This document shows, piece by piece, positions 8,880 through 18,295 of a DNA stretch of 64,000 nucleotides. The notes below the pieces were generated by a model that was given only the letters and a program-made list of their open reading frames with translations, had not been told where the DNA came from and searched no databases. The stretch is from the NCBI GenBank assembly GCA_963746275.1, contig CAVVAX010000014.1, positions 102,167 through 166,166 of the forward strand, in the 5' to 3' direction. Position 1 is the stretch's first letter. Every line of letters starts with the position of its first letter. Origin of the DNA: JAEULH01 sp963746275 (GTDB lineage: Bacteria > Pseudomonadota > Alphaproteobacteria > Rhodospirillales > Defluviicoccaceae). The position numbers were made by a program, and so were the translations under genes.

Positions 8880-9853
8880 GTGAGCACGCTGGTCACCGGG
8901 GTCGCCGGGTTCATCGGCTTCCATGTCGTCCGCGCGCTGGTCGCCCGCGGCGAACGAGCGTCATCGGCATCGACAACCTGCAGCGGAGCCACAACCCGGC
9001 GCTGACCGAAGGCCGCCGCGCCGCGCTCGATGGCCTGCCCGGCTACCGCTTCCAGCAGCTCGACGTCGACCGACCGCGGCGGCATGCGGACCCTGTTCGA
9101 AAGCCACCCGGACATCGACGCGATCGTCCATCTGGCGGGGCAGGCGGGCGTGCGCTACTCGGTCGAGAACCCGTACATCTATCTGCACAACAACATCGAA
9201 GGCTTCGTCGTTTTGCTGGAGACCTGCCGGACGCTGCCGAACCTCCGCCACATGGTCTACGCCTCGTCGTCGTCGGTCTACGGCGCCAACAACAAGCTGC
9301 CGTTCTCGGTGGAGGACAAGGCCGACAGCCCGGTCTCGCTCTACGGCGCGACCAAGAAGGCGATGGAGGTGATCGGCCACTCGTACGCGCGGATGTACGG
9401 GCTCAGGCTTTCGGGCCTGCGCTTCTTCACCGTCTATGGCCCCTGGGGCCGGCCAGACATGGCCGCCTACATGTTCACCGAGCGGATCATCGAAGGCCGG
9501 CCGATCCCGGTTTACAACCGCGGCGAGATGCGCCGCGACTTCACCTACATCGACGACATCGTCGACGGCATCCTCGGCTGCCTCGGACCGTCCGCCGGAG
9601 GCCGGCGCCCATCGGGTCTACAACCTCGGCAACAACCGCAGCGAGCCGCTGGCGGATTTCATCGGCGCCATTGAGGCGGCGGCGGGACGCAAGGCGATCA
9701 TCGAGTACAAGCCGATGCAGGCCGGCGATATGGTCGAGACCTACGCCGACATCGAGGCTTCGCGGCGAGACTTCGGCTTCGAGCCCCGCGGTCGACATCC
9801 GCGAGGGCATGGCCCGGTTCGTCGCCTGGTACCGCGACTACTACCGGTTGTGA
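8880..9853 (+). CDS. UDP-glucuronate 4-epimerase-like NAD-dependent epimerase (four frameshifts)
   Basis: Short-chain dehydrogenase/reductase-type sugar-nucleotide epimerase. From GTG 8880: LVTGVAGFIGFHVVRALV contains the GxxGxxG NAD site. After a shift near 8958: VIGIDNLQRSHNPAL. After another near 9070: IVHLAGQAGVRYSVENP, the YASSSSVYG strand, and the catalytic YGATKKAME (Tyr and Lys), then LRFFTVYGPWGRPDMA and RDFTYIDDIVDG. After shifts near 9600 and 9790: VYNLGNNRSEPL and VDIREGMARFVAWYRDYYRL. This pattern fits CapI/LspL UDP-glucuronate 4-epimerases, which supply UDP-galacturonate for surface polysaccharide. All motifs survive, so the shifts look like sequence errors. The 3' end overlaps the convergent acyl-CoA synthetase by 13 bases. 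Confidence 0.85.
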
Positions 9854-11715
9854 GGCGGAGCCGGGGCGCAGGGCGCGGCGTAGAGCGCGTCCAGCTTGGG
9901 CCCGTACTCTTCGAGGATGACGTGGCGGCGCAGCTTCAGCGTCGGCGTGAGCTGGGCGTTGTCGACCGAGAACGGCTGGGCGACGACGATGAAGCGGCGC
10001 ACCCGCTCGATCACCGACAGGGTCTTGTTGACCTCGTCGATCACCGCGCCGACCGCGCGGTGGAAGCTTTCGTCGTCGGCGAGCTGCGCGAGGTCCGCCG
10101 ACTTGCCCGCGGACGCCGCCCATGATTTCGCCCAGCCTGGGTCCGGCACGATCAGGCCGACGAGATGCGGCCTTCGGTCGCCGTAGACCATCGCCTGGGC
10201 GATCTCCGGACGCAGCGTCAACGCCGCCTCGACCCGTGCGGGCGAGAGGTTGTCGCCGCCGGAGTTGACGATGATGTCCTTCTTCCGGTCTGTGATCCGG
10301 ATGTGGCCGTTCTCGTCGATACGGCCGATGTCGCCGGTGTGCAGCCAGCCGTCGCGGATGGCCTCGCGGGTCGCCTCCTCGTTCCGCCAGTAGCCTCCCA
10401 TCACCATCTTGCCGCGGACCAGGATCTCACCGTCATCGGCGATGCGCGCCTCGACGCCCGGCAGGGGCGGCCCGACGGTGCCGAGCTTGGACTGGCCAGG
10501 GCGATTGACGCTGATCAAAGGAGCGGCCTCGGTCTGGCCGTAGCCCTGGTACAGCGGCAGGCCGAGGGCGACGAAGAACGAACCGATCTCCTCGCTGAGC
10601 GGCGCGCCGCCCGAAACCAGGGCGCGGATGCGGCCGCCGAAGCGCTGGCACACCATCCTGCGCACGCTGCGCTCCAGCGCCCAGTCGACGAGCCGATCGC
10701 TGAAGCCCAGCGGGTGCTCGATCCTGCGGCTGCCGAGGTCGAGTGTCCGGTCGAACAGCCGCTGGCGGAGCGGGCTCTGCTTGCGCACGCCGTGGAGGAT
10801 GCGCTGGCGCAGCAGCTCGTAGAAGCGCGGCACCGCGGCGATGATCGTGGGCCTGGCTTCGAGCATGTTGGCGGCGACCCGGTCGATCCCCTCGGCGTAG
10901 TAGATCTCGGCTCCGAGCGCTAGCGGGACGAACTGGCCGACGGTGTGCTCGAAGGCATGGGAGAGGGGGAGAAACGACAGGAAGGCGTCGTTGCCGGGGC
11001 CGACGTCGCGCACGACGTCGATCGCGCCGGCGCAGTTGTGCAGGATGGCCTCGTGGTGGAGCATCACCCCCTTCGGCATCCCACCGGTGCCGGAGGTGTA
11101 GATGATGCAAGCGATGTCCGCCGGCGAGATCTGGTCGGCGCTGCAGAGCACGTTGCTGTGGTCGCGCTCGCCGCGGCCGACGACGTCGTCCCAGGCGAGA
11201 AGGTCGACGCCGGCGGGAGGCTGCGGGCCACCATCGCCCCGCGGCTTCTCCATCATCATCACGAAGAGCGCGGCGTCGGCGGACGGCCCTGCGCCGGCTC
11301 GCGGGCCGGCCGCGGCGAGCAGGGTGCGGGCCAGCCTCGCCGTCGAGACGATGGCGCCCTTGGCGCCGCTGTCTCCCAGCAGGTAGCGGTGGTCGGCCTC
11401 GGTGTTGGTGGTATAGGCGGGCACGGTGATGGCGCCCGCGGCCATGATCGCGAGATCGCTGATCAGCCACTCCGGGCGGTTTTCTGCCACCACCAGCACC
11501 CGGTCGCCCCGCTCGACGCCGAGCGCGCGCAGGCCACGGGCAAGGCCGCAGACGCGGGCGGCGACATCGCGCCAGCTCAGCGGCCGGTATCGGCCCTCCC
11601 GCTTGGCCCACAGCAGCGGCCGCTCGCCGAACCGATCGGCCTGGTCGAAGAACATGGTGACCAGGTTCGGCCAGCCGGCGGCGGAGACCGGGCCTGAAGC
11701 GCCGTCGAGCCGCAA
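9841..11715 (-). CDS. AMP-forming long-chain acyl-CoA synthetase
   Basis: Intact 624-residue adenylating enzyme that activates fatty acids to acyl-CoA through an acyl-AMP intermediate. The P-loop motif is YTSGTGGMPKGVMLHH, differing from the usual TSGTTGxPKG by a glycine. Other motifs present: FLPLSHAFEHT, GGAPLSEEIG, YQGYGQTEAAPLIS, then GWLHTGDIGRIDENGHIRI and DRKKDIIVNSGG, and a C-terminal KLRRHVILEEYG. The length and the split C-terminal domain fit FadD15-like long-chain synthetases. It is monocistronic by position, divergent from pepF and overlapping the epimerase end by 13 bases. Substrate chain length is not determinable. Confidence 0.92.
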   Translation of the reverse strand: MRLDGASGPVSAAGWPNLVTMFFDQADRFGERPLLWAKREGRYRPLSWRDVAARVCGLARGLRALGVERGDRVLVVAENRPEWLISDLAIMAAGAITVPAYTTNTEADHRYLLGDSGAKGAIVSTARLARTLLAAAGPRAGAGPSADAALFVMMMEKPRGDGGPQPPAGVDLLAWDDVVGRGERDHSNVLCSADQISPADIACIIYTSGTGGMPKGVMLHHEAILHNCAGAIDVVRDVGPGNDAFLSFLPLSHAFEHTVGQFVPLALGAEIYYAEGIDRVAANMLEARPTIIAAVPRFYELLRQRILHGVRKQSPLRQRLFDRTLDLGSRRIEHPLGFSDRLVDWALERSVRRMVCQRFGGRIRALVSGGAPLSEEIGSFFVALGLPLYQGYGQTEAAPLISVNRPGQSKLGTVGPPLPGVEARIADDGEILVRGKMVMGGYWRNEEATREAIRDGWLHTGDIGRIDENGHIRITDRKKDIIVNSGGDNLSPARVEAALTLRPEIAQAMVYGDRRPHLVGLIVPDPGWAKSWAASAGKSADLAQLADDESFHRAVGAVIDEVNKTLSVIERVRRFIVVAQPFSVDNAQLTPTLKLRRHVILEEYGPKLDALYAAPCAPAPPHNR

Positions 11716-11790
11716 GGTGCATCCCCCTTTAGCCGTTGCCGGGTAGTTTCGGCACCCTTATATGCGCTGCGAGATGAAATGGGGAACGCA

Positions 11791-13595
11791 ATGAACGATG
11801 TCGCGGCCGCAGCAGCGGCCGACGCGGGGAAAGAGGCGCAGCCGCCGGTCTGGGATCTGTCCGATCTTTACAATGGGCCTGACGCCATCGAGCTTGACCG
11901 GGACCTGAAGCAAGCGCTGGACGAGGCCCGCGCCTTCCGCGCCGAGTTCGAGGGAAAGCTGGCGGCGATCCCCGGCCTGGGCCTCGGCGACGCCATCAGC
12001 CGTTACGAGGCGCTGTTCGAGCGGCTGAACAAAGCCATGAGCTTTGCCCAGCTCTATTTCGCCGCCGACATGGCGGATGCGGCCCGCGGCCGCTTCCTGC
12101 AGACGCTGCAGGAACGTTACAACGTTGTCTCCGCCGAGACATTGTTCTTCACCCTCGAGCTCAACAAGCTCTCCGACGAGGTGCTGGACGCCAAGCGGGG
12201 CGACCCGGTGGTGGCCCGCTATGCGACCTGGCTCGCCGACGTTCGCCAGTACAAGCCGCATCAACTCGCCGACGAGGTCGAGGCGATCCTGCACGACAAG
12301 AGCGTTACCGGCGCCCGGGCCTGGGGCCGGCTGTTCGACCAGACCATCGCCGAGCTGCGCTTCGACGTCGACGGCGAGAGCCTGACGCTCGCCGATACAC
12401 TCAACCGCCTGGACAATCCGGACGCGGCGTCGCGGCGGGCGGCGGCGAAGGCATTGGGCCACGGGCTCGGCGCGCGCGCCAGTGTGTTCACGCTGATCGT
12501 CAATACGCTGGCGAAGGACAAGGAGGTCGACGACAAGTGGCGGAAGTATCCGCACCCGGTCTCCTACCGCAATCTCACCAACAAGGTTGATGACGCCGTC
12601 GTCGATGCTTTGGTCGCCGCCATCCGCAACGCCTACGATGAGCTGGCGCATCGCTACTACCGGTTGAAGGCCGGCTGGTTCGGCCGCGAGACGCTCGACT
12701 ACTGGGACCGCAACGCGCCGCTCCCGGGCGATGACAACCGCCGCTTCTCCTGGGACGAGGGACGCGACATCGTGCTCGACGCGTTCGGCGGCTTCGATGC
12801 CGCGCATGTCGGAGCTGGCGGGCCGGTTCTTCGCCAAGCCCTGGATCGACGCTGGCCCGCGCCCCGGCAAGGACCCTGGCGCGTTCTGTCATCCGGTGGT
12901 GCCGTCGGCGCATCCTTTTGTGCTGATGAACTACTATGGCCGGTCGCGCGACGTCATGACGCTCGCCCACGAGCTGGGCCACGGCGTGCACCAGTTGCTC
13001 GCCGCCGAGCAAGGCATGCTCATGGCGGACACGCCGCTGACCCTGGCCGAGACCGCGTCGGTGTTCGGCGAGATGCTCGTGTTCCGCGCCCTGCTCGATC
13101 GCCAGAGCGACCCGGCCGGCGCGCCGCCGCCTGCTCGCTGGCAAGGTCGAGAGCATGCTCAACACCGTCGTCCGCCAGACCGCGTTCCACGAGTTCGAGC
13201 AGCGCGTCCATGGCGAGCGGCGGCTGGGCGAGCTGTCCAGCGAGCGGCTGGGCGAGATCTGGATGGACGTCCAGCGCGAGAGCCTCGGCCCGGCGATGCG
13301 CTTCGACGACGAGTACCAGCACTTCTGGGCCTACATCCCGCACTTCATCCACTCGCCGTTCTACGTCTACGCCTATGCCTTCGGCGATTGCCTGGTGAAC
13401 TCGCTCTACCAGGTCTACCAGGAGGGCACTGGCGGCTTCGCCGACAAGTACATCGCCATGCTGCGTGCCGGCGGCACGCTTCGCCACGACGAGCTGCTCG
13501 CGCCCTTCGGTCTGGCGCCGCGCGACCCGGCGTTCTGGCGGCGCGGGCTCGACGTGATCGTCGGCTTCATCGACGAGCTGGAGGCGCTGGATTGA
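11791..13595 (+). CDS. pepF: M3 family oligoendopeptidase F (two frameshifts)
   Basis: Cytoplasmic zinc metallopeptidase that cleaves short peptides. The first part (VWDLSDLYNGPDA ... HPVSYRNLTN) is the helical N-terminal domain. Near 12805 the frame moves, giving RMSELAGRFFAKPWIDAG, then FVLMNYYGRSRDVMTLAHEL with the zinc motif HELGH, and a distal zinc-ligand block TLAETASVFGEMLV. Near 13130 it moves again to MLNTVVRQTAFHEFE ... YAYAFGDCLVNSLYQVYQEG and ends ELEALD. Both shifts fit one extra base. ATG 11779 and ATG 11791 are both possible; the second has GGGGAA at good spacing. The stop TGA overlaps a TTG start of the next gene. Confidence 0.88.
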
Positions 13596-15014
13596 GCACA
13601 CCCGACGCACCGGCGCGGCCGGCGATGACGCTGAGCGACCCCGCCAGCGGCGATGACGCTTCGGGGCCGCCCATGGACGCCGGCGACTCGTTCGGTGGAC
13701 GGCTGCGCCGCTATGCCACGCGTCGGCACGAGCGTCGGCGGCCTGGCCGCCCGCTTTGCCGGCAACCGGATGTTCGGGCTGTCCATGGACAAGCCGGAGC
13801 ATGCCGCCGAGCTGACCGCGGCACTCGGCGGCCTCAAGGGGCCGCTGATGAAGGTGGCGCAGATCCTCTCGACCGTGCCGGATCTGCTGCCCGAGGAATA
13901 CACGGCCCAGCTCGCCCAGTTGCAGACCAACGCCCCGCCGATGGGCTGGCCGTTCGTCAAGCGGCGGATGACCGCGGAGCTCGGCTCAGGCTGGCAGAGC
14001 CGGTATGCCTCCTTCGAGCATGAGGCTGCCGCGGCTGCGTCCCTGGGTCAGGTGCACCGGGCGGTCGGCCACGACGGCCGCCTGCTCGCCTGCAAGCTGC
14101 AGTACCCGGACATGGCCTCGGCGGTCGAGGCCGACCTGCAGCAGCTCAGGATCATCTTCTCCATCTACCGCCGCTACGACAAGGCCATCGACCCGTCCAA
14201 CATCCACGTCGAGCTGATGGCGCGGCTTAGGGAGGAGCTCGACTACCGCCGCGAGGCGCGCAACATGGCGCTCTACGGCGAGATGCTGAAGAATGAGCCG
14301 GGCGTGCATGTACCCGAGCCGTTGCCGGAGCTGTCCACCGACCGGCTCCTGACCATGACCTGGCTCGACGGCGAGCCGATCCTGCGCTACGTCGACCAGC
14401 ACCTCGACGAGCGCAACGCCGTCGCCCGCAACATGTTCCGCACCTGGTACGTGCCGTTCTACGAGTACGGCGTGCTCCACGGCGACCCGCACCTCGGCAA
14501 CTACACGGTCCGCGACGACCGGTCGATCAACCTCTTGGACTTCGGCTGCATCCGCATCTTCCGGCCATCGTTCATCCGCGCCGTGATCGACCTGTACTGG
14601 GCGCTCCTGAACGACGACCAGGACCTCGCCGCCCATGCCTACGAGGTCTGGGGCTTCAAGAACCTCAACCGCGACGTGATGACCATCCTCAACCAGTGGG
14701 CCAAGTTCCTCTACCGGCCGCTGATGGAGGACCGGGTTCAGCCGATCCAGGAGGAGGGCAACACCCTCTACGGCGCGCAGATCGCCGGCAAGGTGCAGCG
14801 GGAGCTGCGCGAGATCGGCGGGGTGATGCCGCCGCGCGAGTTCGTGCTGATGGATCGCGCCGCGATCGGGCTGGGCAGCGTGTTCACCCGGCTCGGCGCC
14901 GAGGTCAACTGGCACGCGATGTTCCACGATCTGATCCAGAACTTCGACGTCGACGCCCTCGTCGAGCGTCAGCGCCGCGCGCTCGAGGCTGCTGGTCTGC
15001 CGCTGCCGGAGTGA
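13592..15014 (+). CDS. ABC1/UbiB-family atypical kinase (one frameshift)
   Basis: Member of the ABC1/ADCK/UbiB family, whose members assist ubiquinone synthesis through an unusual protein-kinase-like ATPase. Seen: GPLMKVAQILSTVPDLLPEE, in which the family KxGQ motif reads KVAQ; the alanine-rich loop EHEAAAAASLGQVHRA; the lysine motif LACKLQYPDM; EELDYRREARN; catalytic loop HGDPHLGNYTV; and metal motif LLDFGCIRIF. Near 13718 one extra base separates the first 40 codons (TTG 13592, overlapping the pepF stop as TTGA and preceded by GGAGG) from VGTSVGGLAARF. An in-frame ATG at 13625 is an alternative start. No strong transmembrane tail is evident. Coupled to pepF by overlap. Confidence 0.87.
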
Positions 15015-15072
15015 CCGGCCGCGCGGGGCGGGTCGGCCGCCCAGACGAGACAGGGGAAAGGGGAACCTGGTC

Positions 15073-15399
15073 ATGATCATCACCACCACCGACGCCATCG
15101 AGGGGCGGCGGACCATCGACTACCTCGGCGTCGTCAGCGGCGAGGCGGTGATGGGCACCAACGTCTTTCGTGACTTTTTTGCCGGCATCCGCGACGTGGT
15201 CGGAGGACGCTCAGGCTCGTATGAGAAGGAGCTGCGCCGGGCGCGGACGATGGCGCTGGAGGAGATGGCGGAAAAGGCCGAGGAGCTGGGCGCGGATGCG
15301 GTTGTCGGCGTCGACCTCGATTACGAGCACCTCGGTATCGGCGACCGCTCGATGCTGATGGTCAGCGCCAACGGCACGGCGGTGAAGCTCTCAAGGTAG
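15073..15399 (+). CDS. YbjQ/UPF0145 family protein
   Basis: 108-residue protein: MIITTTDAIEGRRTIDYLGV, VMGTNVFRDFFAGIRDVVGG, then RARTMALEEMAEKAEELGAD and AVVGVDLDYEHLG, the full YbjQ pattern. The family forms a compact, probably pentameric fold and has been called heavy-metal-binding, without a proven role. Length is normal. It follows the ABC1 gene by 58 bases on the same strand. Confidence 0.9.
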   Translation: MIITTTDAIEGRRTIDYLGVVSGEAVMGTNVFRDFFAGIRDVVGGRSGSYEKELRRARTMALEEMAEKAEELGADAVVGVDLDYEHLGIGDRSMLMVSANGTAVKLSR

Positions 15400-15429
15400 C
15401 CAGAGGTCGTAGCCTCGATGGGCGCGGTT

Positions 15430-15535
15430 CCCGACACTGTTCGTCTCCCCGGACTTGTCGGGGGTCCATCGAGTGGCGTAGACGGTCGTACACGAGCGCG
15501 GCCATGACGGCTGGAAAGGGCATCGGGCCATCAAG
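15430..15535. repeat. Diverged copy of the dispersed palindromic repeat
   Basis: CCCCGGACTTGTCGGGGGTCCA, then ...ACACGAGCGCGGCCATGACGGC, resembles base for base the order of elements at about 4950-5030 (hairpin around CTTGTC, GGGGTCCA, then ...CGAGTGCGGCGATGACGG). It fills the gap between the convergent YbjQ and mepA genes, and its hairpin could end transcription from both sides. No gene is seen between 15400 and 15626. Confidence 0.6.
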
Positions 15536-15626
15536 TCTGACGTGAGCTGATTGCCCCTTGCGCTGGTCAAATGGCCGCGCTTGTTGCGGCGCATCCGCGA
15601 ATACTTCGCCGTCGATGCCCGCCGCG

Positions 15627-16553
15627 CTACCCGCCGTTGAGGACGCCGCGGCAGGCGGGCGGCAGGTCGGCGAGCTGAATGCGCCGGGGCTCGGCCGGCG
15701 CTTTCGGCTCGGCCTTCGCCTTCGCTTCCGCTTCGAACCACCAGTCGAGCTCGGCGGCGCAGCCGTCTTCGGCCGGGACCGGCTCCTGGTTGACGCAGGC
15801 GGCCTCGCCCAGCGGGCATTTCAGGCGGACGTGGAAATGGTGGGTGTGGCCCCACCACGGCCTGAGCTTGGCGAGCCAGGCGCGGTCCGTATCGGCGGCG
15901 CCCGAGCAGGCCGCCTTCTTGATCGCGGCGTTGACGAAGATCCGGTCCACCTCCGGCGCGCTCGCGGCGTTGCGCAGGAGGCGGACGTGCGCCGGGCTCC
16001 AGGCTTGCTGATCGATCGGCGCCGCCGCCGGCTTCACCATGGAGACCGCGCTCATGCCGTTGCGCTCGGCGAGGCTGAGGCTGCGTTTTGGCGCTGGCGT
16101 GAACCAGATGTCGGCGTCGAGCCCGCTCTGGTGGCTGGCGTGCCCGGCCGTCATTGGCCCGCCACGCGGCTGCGCCAGGTCGCCGACGAGCAGGCCGGGC
16201 CAGCCGTCGGCCTGAGCTTTCCTGGCCAGCGACTGCACGAAGGCAATGAGCTGCGGGTGGCCGTAGGCGCGGTTGCGCGACGGCCGCATCACCTGGTAGC
16301 CCGGGCCGGTCGCCGGCAGTTCGACGGCGCCGCCGAGGCACCCTAGCGCGTAGCCGCCGATGGCTCGCGCAGGTGCGGGACTGGGCTCCTTGACCGCGCC
16401 CCAGTCGGGCACCCGCGCGGGCATGGCGGCTTCCGCATCCTTGGCCGCGGCTGGAGCCGAAAGGGTCAGCCCGAGGAGGAGCGCGGCCATGGCGAACGGC
16501 AGGCACGCACGCGGGGCGATGTAGGGCAATCGCAGAGACGGCCGCATGGGCAT
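15627..16553 (-). CDS. mepA: Penicillin-insensitive murein endopeptidase
   Basis: Periplasmic LAS-family metallopeptidase that cuts the D-Ala-mDAP cross-links of peptidoglycan. A signal peptide is visible (MPMRPSLRLPY, then a hydrophobic core FAMAALLLGLTLSAPAAA). Zinc-site motifs GHASHQSGLDADIWF and WWGHTHHFHVRLKCP are intact, with the conserved DRIFVNAAIKK between them, and a cysteine-containing C-terminus. I chose ATG 16553, which has TGAGGG just upstream; the frame extends further but without a signal-like start. The SIMPL-domain gene begins 47 bases upstream on the same strand. Confidence 0.93.
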   Translation of the reverse strand: MPMRPSLRLPYIAPRACLPFAMAALLLGLTLSAPAAAKDAEAAMPARVPDWGAVKEPSPAPARAIGGYALGCLGGAVELPATGPGYQVMRPSRNRAYGHPQLIAFVQSLARKAQADGWPGLLVGDLAQPRGGPMTAGHASHQSGLDADIWFTPAPKRSLSLAERNGMSAVSMVKPAAAPIDQQAWSPAHVRLLRNAASAPEVDRIFVNAAIKKAACSGAADTDRAWLAKLRPWWGHTHHFHVRLKCPLGEAACVNQEPVPAEDGCAAELDWWFEAEAKAKAEPKAPAEPRRIQLADLPPACRGVLNGG

Positions 16554-16599
16554 GACCCTCAGGGGGATGATCGCCGCGACTATAGCCGAAGCGCCGGCG

Positions 16600-17329
16600 T
16601 CAGCGAACCAGCGCGTACTCGATGGTCGAGACCACGCGGACGGTTTTGTTGATCTGCCGGCTTTCCGTCTCACCCGGCGCCGCGTCGCGGGGCAGGATCT
16701 GGAACAGGCCTTGGCTGGCGGAGCGAATCCCGCCGAGCCGGCTGCCGGCGTCAGCTGCGAACTGCTCGCCGGCGGCGCGGGCGTCGCGAGTGGCTAAAGC
16801 GATCATGTCCGGTTTGATGGCGTTGAGCCCGGTGAAGACGTAGGCCGGCCCCGCCGCCTGACCCTCGCCCGAGAGCACGACTCCCCGGGCGACGAGATCG
16901 CCGAGCCGCTGGCTCGCCGAGGCGATGCGGTCGACGTCGCGCGAACGAACCATCAGCGTCTGCGTCACGATGAAGCGGCTTTCCACCGGCCCCGAGCGGT
17001 AGGCCTGGGCCAGCAGGTCGGTGACCTCGAGGCTCTGGACGGCGATCTCGTCGCGGCCGATGCCGGCCTCGGCCAAGAAGGCAACGATCGCCTCGGCGTC
17101 GGCCCGGCTCTTCGCCTGGGCCTCGCCCAGCGCGTTGCTGGTGGCGACAAAGCGCATCGGCCACAGCGCCAGATCGGCCTTCACCTCGCGCTCGGCCAGG
17201 CCCTTGACGGTGACGAAGCGATCGCCGGTGCGCGCCTCGCGCAGGCCATCGGCGACGAACCAGCCTCCGACGCCGATCCCGATGGCTAGGACGGTGGCCG
17301 CGAGCAGCGGGCAGGAGCGGCGGTGTCAT
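16600..17329 (-). CDS. SIMPL domain (DUF541) membrane-anchored protein (one frameshift)
   Basis: Predicted N-terminal anchor MTPPLLP then LLAATVLAIGIGVGGWFVAD, followed by the SIMPL domain: RTGDRFVTVKGLAEREVKAD, LGEAQAKSRADAEAIVAFL, IAVQSLEVTDL and the tail INKTVRVVSTIEY. SIMPL proteins face the periplasm; their function is unclear, though oxidative stress and outer-membrane links have been proposed. The anchor and domain lie in different frames; one extra base near 17303 (CCCGCTGCTCG) accounts for it. The ATG at 17329 is preceded by TAAGGA and lies 3 bases after the ubiG stop, so ubiG, this gene and probably mepA form an operon. Confidence 0.82.
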
Positions 17330-17332
17330 TCC

Positions 17333-18095
17333 TTACGTCCGGTGGGTGATGAAGGCCAGGTAGTTCACCGACAGGTCGTCGCTCTGCGCCCAGCGGTCGG
17401 CAAGCGGGTTGTAGCTCATCCCGCGCATGACCGCGGCGTGCAGACCGTGGCGGCGAAGCTGCCGGGTGAGCTCGTCGGGGCGGACGAACTTGCGCCAGTC
17501 GTGGGTGCCGGGCGGCACCCAGCGCAGCACGTACTCAGCGCCGATCTTGGCCAGAGCCAGCGACTTCAGCGTGCGGTTGAGGGTGGAGAGCAGCATCGCC
17601 CCGTCCGGCGCCATCAGGGCGGCGCAGGCGGCGACGAATCGGTCGATGTCGGCGACGTGCTCGATGACCTCCATGGCCAGGACCACGTCGAAGGTGCGCC
17701 CTTCCGCGGCCAGGGACTTCGGGGAGGGCGCAGCGATACTCGATATCGAGGCCGAACGGCGCAGCATGGGCGCTGGCGACGCCGACGGCGTTCGCCTCGG
17801 CGTCGATGCCGAGAACCTTCGCCCCGAGCCGCGCCATCGGCTCGGTCAAAAGCCCGCCGCCGCAGCCGAGGTCGACCATGCTTAAGCCCGCGAACGGCTT
17901 CGCTTGCGCGCCGTCGCGGCCGAAGTGGGCAAGCACATGGTCGCGGATGAAGCCGATCCGCACCGGGTTGAGCTTGTGCAGCTGGCCGAATTCGCCGTCG
18001 ACGTTCCACCAGGTGCTTGCCAAAGCAGCGAACCGCTCGATCTCGTCGGCGACCGCTGTGCTGGCGCCGGGTGGGGTCGCTGCGGCTTCGGCCAT
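17333..18095 (-). CDS. ubiG: Ubiquinone biosynthesis O-methyltransferase (one frameshift)
   Basis: SAM-dependent enzyme for both O-methylations in ubiquinone synthesis. Seen: ERFAALASTWWNVDGEFGQL and LHKLNPVRIGFIRDHV, typical of UbiG; SAM motif I MVDLGCGGGLLTEPMARLGA; acidic loop GIDAEANAV; then, after a shift near 17727, FDVVLAMEVIEHVAD, NRTLKSLALAKIGAEYVLRW and the signature VPPGTHDWRKFVRPDEL. One extra C in CGCCCTCCCC explains the shift. It is the first gene of the minus-strand group with the SIMPL gene and is divergent from lysC, with 200 bases between them. Confidence 0.93.
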
Positions 18096-18146
18096 TGGAG
18101 ATGTCGCCCGCTATGAGGAATGCGTGCCGGCGGCCGTGGACAAGTG

Positions 18147-18176
18147 TTGAGTTGGCCGGCGCTTTTCCATTATCTA
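18147..18176 (+). promoter_or_regulatory. Possible sigma-70 promoter of lysC
   Basis: In the ubiG-lysC divergent gap, TTGAGT (18147-18152) and TATCTA (18171-18176) are spaced by 18 bases. Both are partial matches to the consensus. The stretch GCTTTTCCATTATCTAAG is AT-rich against its surroundings. Confidence 0.3.
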
Positions 18177-18295
18177 AGGCTGCCGAGCAGATCAACAACC
18201 GGATCGGCCGTCCGGATCTTCATCCAAAGCAAGCCAAGCCTCGCCGTCACCTGGTCGTGCCGGCGGAACAGGGGTGCCGGAAAGGCTTCCAGAAC

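Noticed and set aside
8880..9853. Programmed frameshifting in the epimerase gene
   Set aside because: Four shifts of differing direction at non-slippery sites, with similar breaks in many unrelated genes, fit sequence errors far better.
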